Assembly (NCBI RefSeq): GCF_024330105.1 | Contig: NZ_JANDHW010000005.1 | Location: 124,001-188,000 of the forward strand | Origin: Coprobacter tertius | GTDB lineage: Bacteria > Bacteroidota > Bacteroidia > Bacteroidales > Coprobacteraceae | Length of the DNA: 64,000 nt | Direction of reading: 5' to 3' | Shown: positions 19,613 through 28,869 of the stretch, piece by piece | Position numbering within the stretch: the stretch's first letter is position 1 | Layout of the letters: every line of letters begins with the position of its first letter | Notes under the pieces: generated by a model | The model's input: only the letters and a program-made list of their open reading frames with translations | What the model was told of the DNA's origin: nothing | The model's database searches: none | Translations under genes and position numbers: made by a program

Positions 19613-22023
19613 AACTCGGCTGACAACCGTATGTTGAATTGTCTCAACGTAAGATAATTAGGTACACCATATTGGTGATTATATACATCTGTTACCCAAT
19701 AATATGAGTTAACATTACTAATATTCAACAAATTAAAAACATCCAATCCGATCCAGATACTTTTAAAATGTCGGAAAAATCCACGACGCATGATCCGATC
19801 CTCGCCACCGACCAATAAACGAGATGCTCCGATATCGACACGGCGATAAGGAGAAGAGCGAAAATATCCGTTCTGACGTCCCAAACGCGGAGCGCCCACC
19901 GGCAGTCCGTCCGACCATATAGCTCTTAAATTAAACTTGTATTTAGGCAATCGAGGAATATAGTCCTGAAAAAACAAAGCAATGCTATATCGTTGTTCGG
20001 TTGGGCGAGGTATCATTTTACCGTTCATTTTCTCTTCAGCCTTCATCAATGAAAAACTCAGCCAAGAATCTGTCCCGGGAACAAATTGTCCGAATAACTT
20101 CATATCGAGCCCGGCGGTATATCCTTTAGAATTATTTTTACCGCTATACCAAATTCTCACATTATCTACCTCATACGGAATTAAATTGTCGAGTTTTTTA
20201 TAATAAACTTCGGCTGTAAATTTAAAAGGACGATCTACCGCCCGAAAAGAATAATCGCCGCCTAAAACAAAATGGATAGAACGCTGTGACTTTATGTTAC
20301 GATTGAGATTCACGACCAAATTATTGCGCTCGTCACGTATCGTATCTCTGAACTCTTTATAAAAGGGAGCCTGATAATATATACCGGTAGCAAAACGTAA
20401 CGTCAATTGTTCGTTTCGAATAGGAATAAACCCAACCGAAGCACGCGGACTGACAATACACTCTTTATTAAAATCCCAATAAGCAGCCCGTATTCCGGCG
20501 GTAAATGTAAAAAGACCGGCTGTACTGCGAAGCCGATAAGTATCTTGTAAAAAAGCCGAAAAACGATTACTTTCGATAGTCTGGTCCGAGTTAAGATTTG
20601 AGATCATTTCCAGTTTATGATCGAGATTGGGCAGCGAGTATCCGGCCGAATCCCTCAATTCCCATTCTCCTACCCGATCTGTAATTTTTTCCCGTTGATA
20701 ATTGACTCCCCATTTTATATCGTTTTTCTTTATCCGGGTAGCCCCTTTGATTCCGAATGCAAATACCGACGCATTCAATTTATTGCGGGCATGTTCATGA
20801 TAAGTTCCTACCCCAAGAGTTCCGGCAGGTTCCGTATTGCCGTCCTCTTTCGACATATCGATATCATCGAGCCAATATTGCCCCGTTATATCGTATTTAA
20901 CGACTTCATTGGTCACAAAACCAGAAGCCATCAAAGTAAATGCGGTATTTTTAGAATAAATATAATCGAGTGTAAGTGCTCCGAACAAAGTCTGAAACTT
21001 ATCCTTTTCCTGCCCGTCAAAATACACCTTAAACTGTTTTGCCATACTGGAAGTACCGAATTTTGTCGTACGTTCCTGCGGAATAAAATTATAGGTATTA
21101 TTAGAAATGTTACCCAAAAAAGAAATATTCCATTTCGGATCGAAGCGATAGGTTAAAAAAGTCTGGTAATCGAGAAACGACGGATCATATTCTCCTTTCG
21201 TATCCAGCGAACTCAATAATGTAGAGTTGGTTTTATATCGCAAACCGTGCAATTGAGAAAATTTTTTCGTACTCTGTCCTAAATACACGCTTGCCCCCAA
21301 AAAACTGGCTGAAACACTCCCTTCGAAAGCTTCCGGATGCTTATATGTTATATCGAGAACCGAAGACATTTTATCTCCGTACTCGGCAGAGAAACCGCCT
21401 GAAGAGAAACCTATTTCTCCTACCATATCGGGATTTATAAAACTAAGGCCTTCTTGTTGACCAGATCGCACAGTTAAAGGACGATATACCTCGATACCAT
21501 TGACATAAACGATATTTTCATCGAAATTCCCACCTCTTACCGAATATTGTGAACTCAATTCATTACTTGAGTTCACTCCGGCCAAAGTAGTCAGCATCGC
21601 TTCTACGCTTCCTCCGGTAGCATCCGGCATAAGTTTCAAGTCTTTAGAGTCTATACGCTGCAAAGTACTGGTTTGTTTTCTGTGCTCGGCAATAACGACT
21701 TCCTGAAGACTTTTATCTGATTTGTATAAACGGGCATTTAATGTAACATTTCCCTCTGAAGTAAGTAAAACTTTTTCTTCGGTACGGTAACCCAGACATG
21801 AAAATATAACGACCAGCGAATCGGATGCCGGAACCGACAATTCGTATTTTCCCTCCAACCCGGTCATTGTTCCGAGTATCGTACCTTTAATACGTACACT
21901 CGCAAGCTCAATTCCCTGATTATTAGCATCTATTATCTTTCCCGAAAGCATTATTTTCTTTTGTGCGACAGCACTCAGCGACAAAAAGAAAAAAAGTATC
22001 GGGATATATAATCTGTATCTCAT
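19609..22023 (-). CDS. TonB-dependent outer-membrane receptor with carboxypeptidase-regulatory-like domain
   Basis: 804 residues: signal peptide (ending AVAQKK), a carboxypeptidase D regulatory-like beta domain (~25-110, SGKIIDANNQGIELASVRIKG), a plug (~115-225, ending near SSGGFSAEYGDKMSSVLDITYK), then a beta-barrel ending in NIRLSAEF. No SusD partner is adjacent, so it is a stand-alone receptor whose ligand is unknown. Its stop region overlaps that of comEC by 4 bp, a tail-to-tail overlap with no room for a separate terminator. Confidence 0.92.
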   Translation of the reverse strand: MRYRLYIPILFFFLSLSAVAQKKIMLSGKIIDANNQGIELASVRIKGTILGTMTGLEGKYELSVPASDSLVVIFSCLGYRTEEKVLLTSEGNVTLNARLYKSDKSLQEVVIAEHRKQTSTLQRIDSKDLKLMPDATGGSVEAMLTTLAGVNSSNELSSQYSVRGGNFDENIVYVNGIEVYRPLTVRSGQQEGLSFINPDMVGEIGFSSGGFSAEYGDKMSSVLDITYKHPEAFEGSVSASFLGASVYLGQSTKKFSQLHGLRYKTNSTLLSSLDTKGEYDPSFLDYQTFLTYRFDPKWNISFLGNISNNTYNFIPQERTTKFGTSSMAKQFKVYFDGQEKDKFQTLFGALTLDYIYSKNTAFTLMASGFVTNEVVKYDITGQYWLDDIDMSKEDGNTEPAGTLGVGTYHEHARNKLNASVFAFGIKGATRIKKNDIKWGVNYQREKITDRVGEWELRDSAGYSLPNLDHKLEMISNLNSDQTIESNRFSAFLQDTYRLRSTAGLFTFTAGIRAAYWDFNKECIVSPRASVGFIPIRNEQLTLRFATGIYYQAPFYKEFRDTIRDERNNLVVNLNRNIKSQRSIHFVLGGDYSFRAVDRPFKFTAEVYYKKLDNLIPYEVDNVRIWYSGKNNSKGYTAGLDMKLFGQFVPGTDSWLSFSLMKAEEKMNGKMIPRPTEQRYSIALFFQDYIPRLPKYKFNLRAIWSDGLPVGAPRLGRQNGYFRSSPYRRVDIGASRLLVGGEDRIMRRGFFRHFKSIWIGLDVFNLLNISNVNSYYWVTDVYNHQYGVPNYLTLRQFNIRLSAEF

Positions 22024-22143
22024 TCGCAGTATCTATAATAAACCATTATTTACCTAACGTGAAAATATCGGTTAACGTATAAGTTCCCTCTCATTTTATG
22101 TACAAATTTATATCTTTTTCGCAGCGATTCTTCATCATTGTTG

Positions 22144-22151
22144 TATCTTTG
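22144..22151 (+). promoter_or_regulatory. -7 box (TATCTTTG) of the nitroreductase-remnant/DUF2520/KdsC gene group
   Basis: Matches TAnnTTTG, 28 nt before ATG 22180. The -33 box is poor. Confidence 0.5.
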
Positions 22152-22179
22152 TCTTATAACCGAATAAGCAGATTACAAA

Positions 22180-22442
22180 ATGGGAAATATACATGAATTA
22201 CTGCAAAACAGAAGAAGTATACGTAAATATACGGAGGAACCGTTATCGCCGGAACAAGTAAAGCTCATTCTCGAAGCAGCACTAATGGCTCCTTCCTCAA
22301 AACGATCGACCGGATGGGAATTCGTTGTTGTAGAAGACAAACTTCAACTCGAAAAACTTTCCTATTGTAAAAAAACGAAGAACGCAAACCCTTCGACGAA
22401 GAAAAAATGATGTGGGAGAAAGTACACATCGATAAATGGTAA
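22180..22442 (+). pseudogene. Nitroreductase-family gene with an internal deletion
   Basis: The first ~62 codons (MGNIHELLQNRRSIRKYTEE through LEKLSYCKK) are a clear nitroreductase N-terminus with the RRSIRKY FMN-phosphate motif. The sequence then jumps, at an A-run near 22368-22375, to what looks like the family's C-terminal end (ERKPFDEEKMMWEKVHIDKW then TAA at 22440-22442) in a different frame. About 90 codons of the usual ~170-residue protein are absent. As sequenced it can only encode a 76-residue product ending at 22410. Without the middle part, which holds most of the dimer and flavin site, it cannot be a working flavoenzyme. Confidence 0.82.
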
Positions 22443-22447
22443 AAAAC

Positions 22448-23218
22448 ATGAAAATCGTATTTATCGGAGCCGGCAACCTGGCTACGCAATTATCTTTAGC
22501 TCTACAGTCGGCCGGACATAAGATATCACAAATTTACAGTCGTACCGAAACATCGGCACGCGAGTTGTCGGATACATTGAAGACCGAATATACAACACAA
22601 ATCGAGCAAGTACGTCCCGATGCCGATCTGTATCTTTTCTCGGTAAAAGACACTGTATTGCCCGAACTCATAAGGCACATGCCCCGTAATAACGGAATAT
22701 GGGCTCATACCGCCGGCAGCATGCCTATGAATATCTTTAAGACCGCGACCGAAAAGTACGGAGTTTTCTATCCGCTGCAAACATTCAGTAAACATCTCGA
22801 TGTAACATTTTCACACATTCCCATCTATATAGAAGGAAGTGACAGAAATGTAACGGCAGATCTGGTCGCTTTGGGAAAAGATCTGTCGGATAATGTACAG
22901 GTAATTTCCTCGGAACAACGAAAATTCCTTCATCTGGCAGCTGTTTTTGCCTGTAATTTTACGAACTATATGTATACTATCGCTGCCGATTTGCTTGAAG
23001 AACACGACTTATCGTTCACCGACCTCTTACCTCTGATCGATGAGACAGCAGCTAAAATACATAAAATGCCCCCTGTGGAAGCACAAACAGGACCGGCAAT
23101 AAGATACGACCGCAACGTCATCGAAAAACATCTCGATCTGTTAAATCATGAAAATACCCGGGAGATTTACGAATTACTTAGTAAAAACATACATAAATAT
23201 TACCACAAAAACAAGTAA
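22448..23218 (+). CDS. Rossmann-like and DUF2520 domain protein (ProC/F420-oxidoreductase-like)
   Basis: 256 residues from ATG 22448 ([19 protein letters not shown]); an ATG at 22436 lies inside the nitroreductase remnant and is less likely. The N-terminal GAGNLA is a dinucleotide-binding loop, with a Rossmann domain to ~residue 120. The rest is the helical DUF2520 domain ([34 protein letters not shown]). Its substrate is unknown. It is 5 bp upstream of the KdsC-like gene, so the two are translationally linked. Confidence 0.85.
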   Translation: MKIVFIGAGNLATQLSLALQSAGHKISQIYSRTETSARELSDTLKTEYTTQIEQVRPDADLYLFSVKDTVLPELIRHMPRNNGIWAHTAGSMPMNIFKTATEKYGVFYPLQTFSKHLDVTFSHIPIYIEGSDRNVTADLVALGKDLSDNVQVISSEQRKFLHLAAVFACNFTNYMYTIAADLLEEHDLSFTDLLPLIDETAAKIHKMPPVEAQTGPAIRYDRNVIEKHLDLLNHENTREIYELLSKNIHKYYHKNK

Positions 23219-23223
23219 AAGAT

Positions 23224-23745
23224 ATGAGCAGGATCGATTACGACCTTACCCTTGTAAAGGCTTTTATTTTTGATGTCGACGGGGTTCTTTCGTCAGATAT
23301 GGTTCCCCTGCATCCGAATGGAGAACCGATGCGGATGGTAAACATCAAAGACGGTTATGCATTACAACTGGCGGTAAGGCTCGGTTATGTCGTGGCCATT
23401 ATTACCGGAGGCCGAACGGAAGCTGTTAAAATGCGGTTTTCTGCATTAGGTATACGTCATATTTATATGGGAGCAAGTATAAAAACAGCCGCATACCATC
23501 AACTGGTACAGGAAACCGGACTTAAACCGGAAGAAGTACTGTACATGGGCGACGATATTCCCGATTATGAAGTAATGAAAAAAGTCGGATTGCCTACATG
23601 CCCTGCAGATGCAGCTCCGGAGATAAAATCGATATCCCGATACATATCATATAAAAACGGCGGATGCGGATGCGGACGTGATGTCATCGAACAAGTGTTG
23701 CGTGCACAAGGCAAATGGATGGCCGACGAAGCTTTCGGTTGGTAA
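23224..23745 (+). CDS. kdsC: KDO-8-phosphate phosphatase (KdsC-like HAD phosphatase)
   Basis: 173 residues, the size of KdsC, a cap-less HAD phosphatase that removes phosphate from 3-deoxy-D-manno-octulosonate 8-phosphate in lipid A-core synthesis. HAD motifs: FIFDVDGVL (nucleophile Asp and acid Asp), IITGGR, and [13 protein letters not shown]. The C-terminal [14 protein letters not shown] is typical of the tetrameric KdsC branch. KdsA and KdsB are not in the window. It starts 5 bp after the DUF2520 gene. Confidence 0.9.
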   Translation: MSRIDYDLTLVKAFIFDVDGVLSSDMVPLHPNGEPMRMVNIKDGYALQLAVRLGYVVAIITGGRTEAVKMRFSALGIRHIYMGASIKTAAYHQLVQETGLKPEEVLYMGDDIPDYEVMKKVGLPTCPADAAPEIKSISRYISYKNGGCGCGRDVIEQVLRAQGKWMADEAFGW

Positions 23746-23881
23746 TATCCCGAATAAACCGTTTTATATATGAAAATAAAAAAAATACAAAGAAAGAATC
23801 AAAAGCGATAAATCTTACTCTTACCCTATCCCCTAACACCAGTCTGGTGAACTAAATAAACCAATAAATACCCCGAAAGAA

Positions 23882-24463
23882 ATGCTTGAAAATCTCAAAA
23901 AATACGACATATTGCTGGCCAGCAATTCCCCCCGGCGCAGAGAACTGTTATCAGGTCTCGATATTTCTTATAAAGTAACTGCATTACCCGATATAGACGA
24001 GTCGTATCCTTCTTCGCTTACCGGGGCGGATATTCCTCTGTATATATCGAAAATCAAATCGAAAGCGTATCGTCCCATGATGAATGACGATACTTTACTG
24101 ATAACAGCCGATACCATCGTATGGCTGGAGGGAAAAGTTTACGGCAAACCTCATAGTGCAAAGGATGCCCGTCTTATGTTAAAAACATTATCGGGAAAAA
24201 CGCACGAAGTGATCACCGGCGTTACAATATGTACTAAAAACAAAGAATTATCTTTTACTGTAACGTCTCAGGTTTCTTTCGGGACGCTCGAAGACGAAGA
24301 AATAAACTATTACATCGATCGGTATAAACCTTTCGATAAAGCGGGAGCTTACGGAATACAGGAATGGATTGGTTATATCGGTGTCACTGGTATTTCGGGC
24401 TCCTATTATAATGTTATGGGATTACCTGTACAGCGTTTATATAGAGAACTGAAAACTTTCTGA
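23882..24463 (+). CDS. maf: Maf-family nucleoside triphosphate pyrophosphatase
   Basis: 193 residues. It hydrolyses dTTP/UTP-type or modified nucleotides to the monophosphate. Motifs include LLASNSPRRRELLSGL at the N-terminus, the catalytic ADTIVW, the KPHSAKDARLMLKTLSGKTHEVITGV stretch, and DKAGAYGIQEWIG near the end. It lies 136 bp after kdsC in the same direction, and its last 27 bp overlap the convergent ATP-grasp-like gene. Confidence 0.92.
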   Translation: MLENLKKYDILLASNSPRRRELLSGLDISYKVTALPDIDESYPSSLTGADIPLYISKIKSKAYRPMMNDDTLLITADTIVWLEGKVYGKPHSAKDARLMLKTLSGKTHEVITGVTICTKNKELSFTVTSQVSFGTLEDEEINYYIDRYKPFDKAGAYGIQEWIGYIGVTGISGSYYNVMGLPVQRLYRELKTF

Positions 24464-25633
24464 ATTTAGTTCTACCCTCGCTCTGTACTGCGTATTTTCT
24501 GTTACAGGAGAAAGAGAAAGATAACCGCTCTTCAACCGTCCGTTTTCTATAACTATCGGATAGCGTTTCTGTCTTTCGATGTGGTCTTTAAATAATTTTC
24601 CCGGCTCTTTCACAAAATCGACACAATAGCAACCTTCTGTCCCCGGCATGACGAAACGATCATAAAACAATCGGGATACCATTCCCATATTCATTCTTAA
24701 ATTCATTTCTACACAGGGATGCAAGCGATAAACATTTTTTTCTTCATAAATCATCATGTCAATCCCGAGATACCCTTTATAAATACCGTTTAAAAACAAT
24801 GCTAAAATACGGGACAAATGCATCTGCAAATTTTGCAATGAAGCCACCGGGATAAAATGCCCTAATTTATGAGCAATCGCCCGATCAGATGCCAAAAAGT
24901 TTTCTTTATAAACCCCTTTTTTATCGGTAAGAAAATAAGAATATCCGGCAAAATCGACTTTTCCGTTTCCGTTACTGTAAAATTCCATGGCAAAATCAAC
25001 TACTTTATCATAATAAGGTTCCCCTATGATTTCTCCCTGCCTTCGTAATATTCCGTTACTCCACCGTTCTAAAGTAGTATCATATACGCCACGGCCCCAG
25101 CTCAACCCTTTTCCACTACCCGACCAAGGAGCTTTCAGTACAGTTCGGGAAGCACTTTCGAGAAAGTATTTCACCTCGGTTGCCGTTCTCAATCTTATAG
25201 GATTCACAGCGGGAAGCAATTCATAACCCGACTCTCGCAAATAATCGAGTATTTTTATCGTCACCGAACGATGCGAACAGACTCGTATTCCGGCCAGTTC
25301 CTCGGGAGTAGGAAGCATCGTTTTATCAACTCCATACCGAAGTAAACGATGATAAATTTCATTACTCCATCCCCAAGGAACAAACTCCGACGGCCGATCT
25401 CCTATCCCGCCAGCACCCACTTGTAACGGAAAAGATCCGAGTTGAGAAAAATCAGAAAGATCTATTTTATTATCTGTCAATACTTGTTCGCTCTCATCTG
25501 CATACCACACAGGTAAACAAGAAAGATCATAAGCGATCGCACGTGCCGCGGGAGGAGCCATATAATGGTCTCCGTTATTGGCGATCGCCAAATCATTTTC
25601 AGGATTAAATAAATGTATTACGGGATGAGCCAT
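24437..25633 (-). CDS. ATP-grasp-like conserved protein of Bacteroidales
   Basis: 398 residues from ATG 25633 (MAHPVIHLFNPENDLAIANN); the open frame extends nine codons further but this start fits the conserved opening best. The motif TVLKAPWSGSGKGLSWGRG (~residues 160-180) resembles the glycine-rich ATP-binding segment of ATP-grasp enzymes, and GYLGIDMMIYEE plus CVEMNLRMNMG resemble their metal-binding Glu/Asn region. It is cytosolic and of unknown substrate. The 3' end overlaps maf by 27 bp. A terminator separates it from the cobalamin riboswitch upstream. Confidence 0.75.
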   Translation of the reverse strand: MAHPVIHLFNPENDLAIANNGDHYMAPPAARAIAYDLSCLPVWYADESEQVLTDNKIDLSDFSQLGSFPLQVGAGGIGDRPSEFVPWGWSNEIYHRLLRYGVDKTMLPTPEELAGIRVCSHRSVTIKILDYLRESGYELLPAVNPIRLRTATEVKYFLESASRTVLKAPWSGSGKGLSWGRGVYDTTLERWSNGILRRQGEIIGEPYYDKVVDFAMEFYSNGNGKVDFAGYSYFLTDKKGVYKENFLASDRAIAHKLGHFIPVASLQNLQMHLSRILALFLNGIYKGYLGIDMMIYEEKNVYRLHPCVEMNLRMNMGMVSRLFYDRFVMPGTEGCYCVDFVKEPGKLFKDHIERQKRYPIVIENGRLKSGYLSLSPVTENTQYRARVELNSESFQFSI

Positions 25634-25694
25634 ACGATAATTCCTTTTTTCGAAATACAAAAGTAATCAATTTTCATATCGCCCGCTTTTTTGC

Positions 25695-25738
25695 AACAAA
25701 AAAGCCTTAAATACAACTATCGTGTACCAAGGCTTTTC
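25695..25738 (-). terminator. Rho-independent terminator downstream of the riboswitch
   Basis: On the minus strand AAAAGCCTT pairs with AAGGCTTTT and is followed by T. It ends the transcript begun upstream of the riboswitch before the ATP-grasp-like gene. Confidence 0.7.
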
Positions 25739-25859
25739 AGGATTGTAAAGAAACGGCGACAGGGATAGGAATTATCGCCATGAGTACCACAAATACAGAA
25801 AACAATATATTGGATAATATAAATCGTCTCTGAAACCCGTTCCTCGCAAGTTTCGGCAA
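25737..25859 (-). CDS. Possible 40-residue membrane peptide downstream of the riboswitch
   Basis: A 41-codon frame between the riboswitch and its terminator, beginning with TTG (no ATG is available except a late internal one). It would encode a basic N-terminus (PKLARNGFQRR) and a hydrophobic segment (FILSNILFSVFVVLMAI). Its stop codon touches the terminator stem. It could be a small membrane peptide, the remnant of a signal peptide of a lost cobalamin-related gene, or chance. The weak start codon keeps confidence low. Confidence 0.3.
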   Translation of the reverse strand: MPKLARNGFQRRFILSNILFSVFVVLMAIIPIPVAVSLQS

Positions 25860-25870
25860 AAACAAAGTAT

Positions 25871-26020
25871 GGCAGGTCTTCTGACTTTCTCCTGTTTTAT
25901 CCGCCTTCCCGTCATACAGACAGTGGCATTGGGTAATGAATAAAACAATAACGGAGATTCACAGCAGCGGGACTGTCCGGGAGTTACACCCGATTCCCTT
26001 TTAATCAACTTTGCAGAAAA
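25871..26020 (-). promoter_or_regulatory. Cobalamin riboswitch
   Basis: On the minus strand the conserved class I blocks appear in order: AAGGGAATCGGGTGTAACTCC, a CCCGC(n)GCTGTGA segment, ATGCCACTGT, GACGGGAAGGCGG, and AGTCAGAAGACCTGCC ending at 25871. It binds adenosylcobalamin-type ligands and usually turns off cobalamin-uptake or B12-dependent genes. No such gene lies downstream; the next full gene is the ATP-grasp-like one beyond a terminator. Immediately after it, GAAAC...GTTTC forms a hairpin whose loop contains GAGGA, as expected for the regulatory kissing-loop hairpin. Confidence 0.9.
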
Positions 26021-26096
26021 CAAAGTATGAACCAATACGTAACAAAAATACGATTCTTTTTTAGATGAAAAAAGGATTCGCCAAATTTTTTCCAAG

Positions 26097-26128
26097 AAAA
26101 AAACCGGTTTCTTTCAAAACCGGTTTTT
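26097..26128 (-). terminator. Terminator of the MFS transporter gene
   Basis: On the minus strand AAAAACCGG pairs with CCGGTTTTT and is followed by T. It is 28 bp after the MFS stop codon. Confidence 0.8.
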
Positions 26129-26155
26129 CATAAATAATATCAGATTCAAAAAATA

Positions 26156-27307
26156 TTATTTTTTTACTTTTACTCCAAATGAGCAGTAAGTCAGATATAA
26201 TATACATATAAGAATTACGAATACCGAACCGTTCTGGCTACCGACCAAATCTGTTGCATATCCCATTAAAGGAGGAGCTACAGCACCGCCGAATACACCG
26301 GTGATCATAAGTCCCGAAATTTCGTTTGCTTTATCGGGTCTGCTCTGCAATGCCATAGAATAGATAATCGGGAAAATACTGGAAATTGTAAAACCGATAA
26401 GTCCTACGATAATATATATCGGCATTTCACCCTGTATAAAGAACAAAGAAATAATTGCGGCAATAGACACGATAATATTGATGCGAAAATATTTCATAGC
26501 CGAATATTTTGCCAAAACAACAGCACCCAACAAGGCTCCTATCGTACGCAATGCAAAATATACACTCGATCCGTATCCGGCTACATCATGCGGCAACCCG
26601 CAACGTTCGATTAACAATTTCGGAGAAAGAGTATTCATACCTACATCGGTACCTACTACAAAAATAATTCCGAGGAACAATAACAATATCGTTTTATCTT
26701 TCAGCAACCCGAAAGTCGCTCCCATTGAAGATGCTTTTTCCTGAGGTTCTTCTTCTACATGACTGAATATGAGCCACAACGTAGAAATTAAGGTGATACC
26801 TGCAAAAATCGGGAAAAGATACATCCAATCTCCCAAAGTATTCAGAGCAAAAGCTGCGATAAACGGCCCGCAAAACGAAGACACGGCTTTAATCACCTGA
26901 CCTCCGGTAAGAGAACTCGTAAGAGCGTCTCCTTTTACCACATTCGTCAATAAAGGATTCAGCGATACTTGCAGAATCGTATTACCTATACCGAGAAATG
27001 CGAAAGCCAACATACAAGACGTCAGATTATAAGTTATAAAAGGCAGCATCATTCCGATAATGGTAATGATCATACTCACCAAAACCGTATTTTTACGGCC
27101 GATCTTATTCATAAGAATCGCGGTAGGTACCGATAATAAAAGAAACCAGAAAAATACCATCGACGGAATAAAACCGGCGAAAGTTTCACTCAGATCGAAT
27201 GCCTGTTTTACATAAGTAGTCGCAATACCGACCACATCGCAAAACCCCATGACAAAAAATCCGAAAAGCACGGCGAGTAGTGCCGAAAGAGAAGTTTTGT
27301 TTTTCAT
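26156..27307 (-). CDS. MFS transporter (FucP-like sugar/H+ symporter type)
   Basis: 383 residues, about 12 predicted membrane spans. The N-terminal half has the motif between spans 2 and 3 (MNKIGRKNTVLVSM), and the charged centre loop EEEPQEKASS separates the two six-span halves. GFCDVVGIATTYVKQAFD near the start resembles the FucP branch common in Bacteroidales, which takes up sugars with protons. The substrate is not predictable. Lone gene with its own -7 box (TATATTTG, 27352-27359) and terminator. Confidence 0.85.
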   Translation of the reverse strand: MKNKTSLSALLAVLFGFFVMGFCDVVGIATTYVKQAFDLSETFAGFIPSMVFFWFLLLSVPTAILMNKIGRKNTVLVSMIITIIGMMLPFITYNLTSCMLAFAFLGIGNTILQVSLNPLLTNVVKGDALTSSLTGGQVIKAVSSFCGPFIAAFALNTLGDWMYLFPIFAGITLISTLWLIFSHVEEEPQEKASSMGATFGLLKDKTILLLFLGIIFVVGTDVGMNTLSPKLLIERCGLPHDVAGYGSSVYFALRTIGALLGAVVLAKYSAMKYFRINIIVSIAAIISLFFIQGEMPIYIIVGLIGFTISSIFPIIYSMALQSRPDKANEISGLMITGVFGGAVAPPLMGYATDLVGSQNGSVFVILICILYLTYCSFGVKVKK

Positions 27308-27351
27308 TAGTTTAAATATTTGTGAATGAATTCGTGTGTTTTTTCAGGTTT

Positions 27352-27359
27352 CAAATATA
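27352..27359 (-). promoter_or_regulatory. -7 box (TATATTTG) of the MFS gene
   Basis: Matches TAnnTTTG on the minus strand, 45 nt before the start codon. Confidence 0.45.
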
Positions 27360-27521
27360 ATAAAAACTTACCGGTTAAAAGTATTTCGATAAAGATATTT
27401 TAGGAAATCCGCCTTTGGAGTTACACCGATTTCTTTCGTAATAAACGGCAGATTATCTTTACAAAATTTATTTTTTCTATAATTTACCAATGCCACTTTA
27501 CAGCCGATATAAAAAAAATCT

Positions 27522-27529
27522 TACTTTTG
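27522..27529 (+). promoter_or_regulatory. -7 box (TACTTTTG) of the porin-like gene
   Basis: Matches TAnnTTTG and lies 25 nt before ATG 27554. This argues against a start within it at TTG 27527. Confidence 0.5.
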
Positions 27530-27553
27530 CGCACGATTAACAAGAGTATACAC

Positions 27554-28780
27554 ATGAGGAAACTTTTATTTTTTACAGTTTTATTACTGACTGTGATTAA
27601 TGGTTACGCACAAAAAAAGAACTTCAGTTACAAATTTTACGGTCAAATACGAACAGATTTGTTTTACAACAGCCGTGCAAATGAAGAAACCGTCGACGGA
27701 CTATTTTACATGTATCCTAAAGACAAAGTTTACGACTCAAACGGGAAAGACCTGAATGCGACAGCCAACGGCAGTTTCTATGTATTATATTCCCGTTTAG
27801 GGCTGGATCTTACAGGACCTGCATTAGGAAAAGCCAAAACATCCGCTAAAATAGAGGCCGATTTCAGAGGTTCCGGAACATCTTTTTCTACCGTTCGTTT
27901 ACGTCATGCTTATTTTAATCTCGATTGGGGTAATTCGGTATTGCTAATCGGCCAAACCTGGCACCCCTTGTTCGGCGAGGTATCGCCCCAAATACTCAAT
28001 TTATCGGTAGGAGCGCCTTTCCAGCCTTTCAGCAGAGCTCCCCAGATACGATACCGGTTTACTAATAAAAAAATACAATTTACCGGAGCGGCTATCTGGC
28101 AATCACAGTATCTCTCGGTCGGACTAAATAATGTAAAAAGCCAAAATTACATCAAATATAGTTGTGTTCCCGAATTTTATTTCGGCATCGATTTCAAAAA
28201 CAAACACTGGTTGGCCGGAGTAGGCATCGAATTGCTCTCCCTTAAATACAGAACTCAATCTACGGTAAACAACGGTATAGAAAAAATATTTAAAGTAAAC
28301 GAGCGTCTCACTTCCGCATCGTATGAAATACATGCTAAATATACGAGCGAAAAATGGTATATCGGCGCCAAAAGCATACTGGGTTCTAACCTTACCCAAA
28401 CTTCGATGCTGGGTGGATTCGGTATCACATCTATCGATAACCTTACCGGAAAGCAGGAATATACCCCGCTACGGAATTCAAGCTCGTGGATAAATATTGT
28501 TTACGGGAGTAAATGGAAACCGGGAATATTCGCCGGCTATATCAAAAATTTAGGAGCCCGTAAACCGGTATTTCAAGTTTTCGGTACCGGCACCGACCTC
28601 GACCGGTTGATAACAGCCGGAGCCGAACTCACCTACAATCTCCCCCACTGGAGATTCGGACTGGAATATACCTATTGTTCGGCAGCATACGGCACATTAG
28701 ATAAATCGAACGGTAAAATTATAAATCCCCGTTCGGTAGCTAACCATCGCATTATCGGCGTCGCCCTGTTTTTGTTTTAA
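27554..28780 (+). CDS. Outer-membrane porin-like protein (unknown family)
   Basis: 408 residues from ATG 27554 (MRKLLFFTVLLLTVINGYAQ, a signal peptide); the frame opens at a TTG 27 bp earlier, which overlaps the -7 box. The mature part shows the strand pattern of a beta-barrel (FKFYGQIRTDLFYN, FYVLYSRLGLDLTGP, VRLRHAYFNLDW, LLIGQTWHPLFGE) and ends with FLF, a typical terminal strand. This resembles DcaP/porin-type proteins, but I cannot assign a substrate. The recombinase gene starts 89 bp downstream. Confidence 0.7.
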   Translation: MRKLLFFTVLLLTVINGYAQKKNFSYKFYGQIRTDLFYNSRANEETVDGLFYMYPKDKVYDSNGKDLNATANGSFYVLYSRLGLDLTGPALGKAKTSAKIEADFRGSGTSFSTVRLRHAYFNLDWGNSVLLIGQTWHPLFGEVSPQILNLSVGAPFQPFSRAPQIRYRFTNKKIQFTGAAIWQSQYLSVGLNNVKSQNYIKYSCVPEFYFGIDFKNKHWLAGVGIELLSLKYRTQSTVNNGIEKIFKVNERLTSASYEIHAKYTSEKWYIGAKSILGSNLTQTSMLGGFGITSIDNLTGKQEYTPLRNSSSWINIVYGSKWKPGIFAGYIKNLGARKPVFQVFGTGTDLDRLITAGAELTYNLPHWRFGLEYTYCSAAYGTLDKSNGKIINPRSVANHRIIGVALFLF

Positions 28781-28869
28781 CAGTCGGCGAAAACATAGAG
28801 CAAGTTCGCTAAGTCATGCTGTTTTTTTAGATTAATTCGCACCGGTAAAGCGATTAACGATTGTAACAG

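Noticed and set aside
25772-26095. 107-codon minus-strand frame
   Set aside because: It runs through the whole cobalamin riboswitch, whose conserved blocks explain the sequence better.
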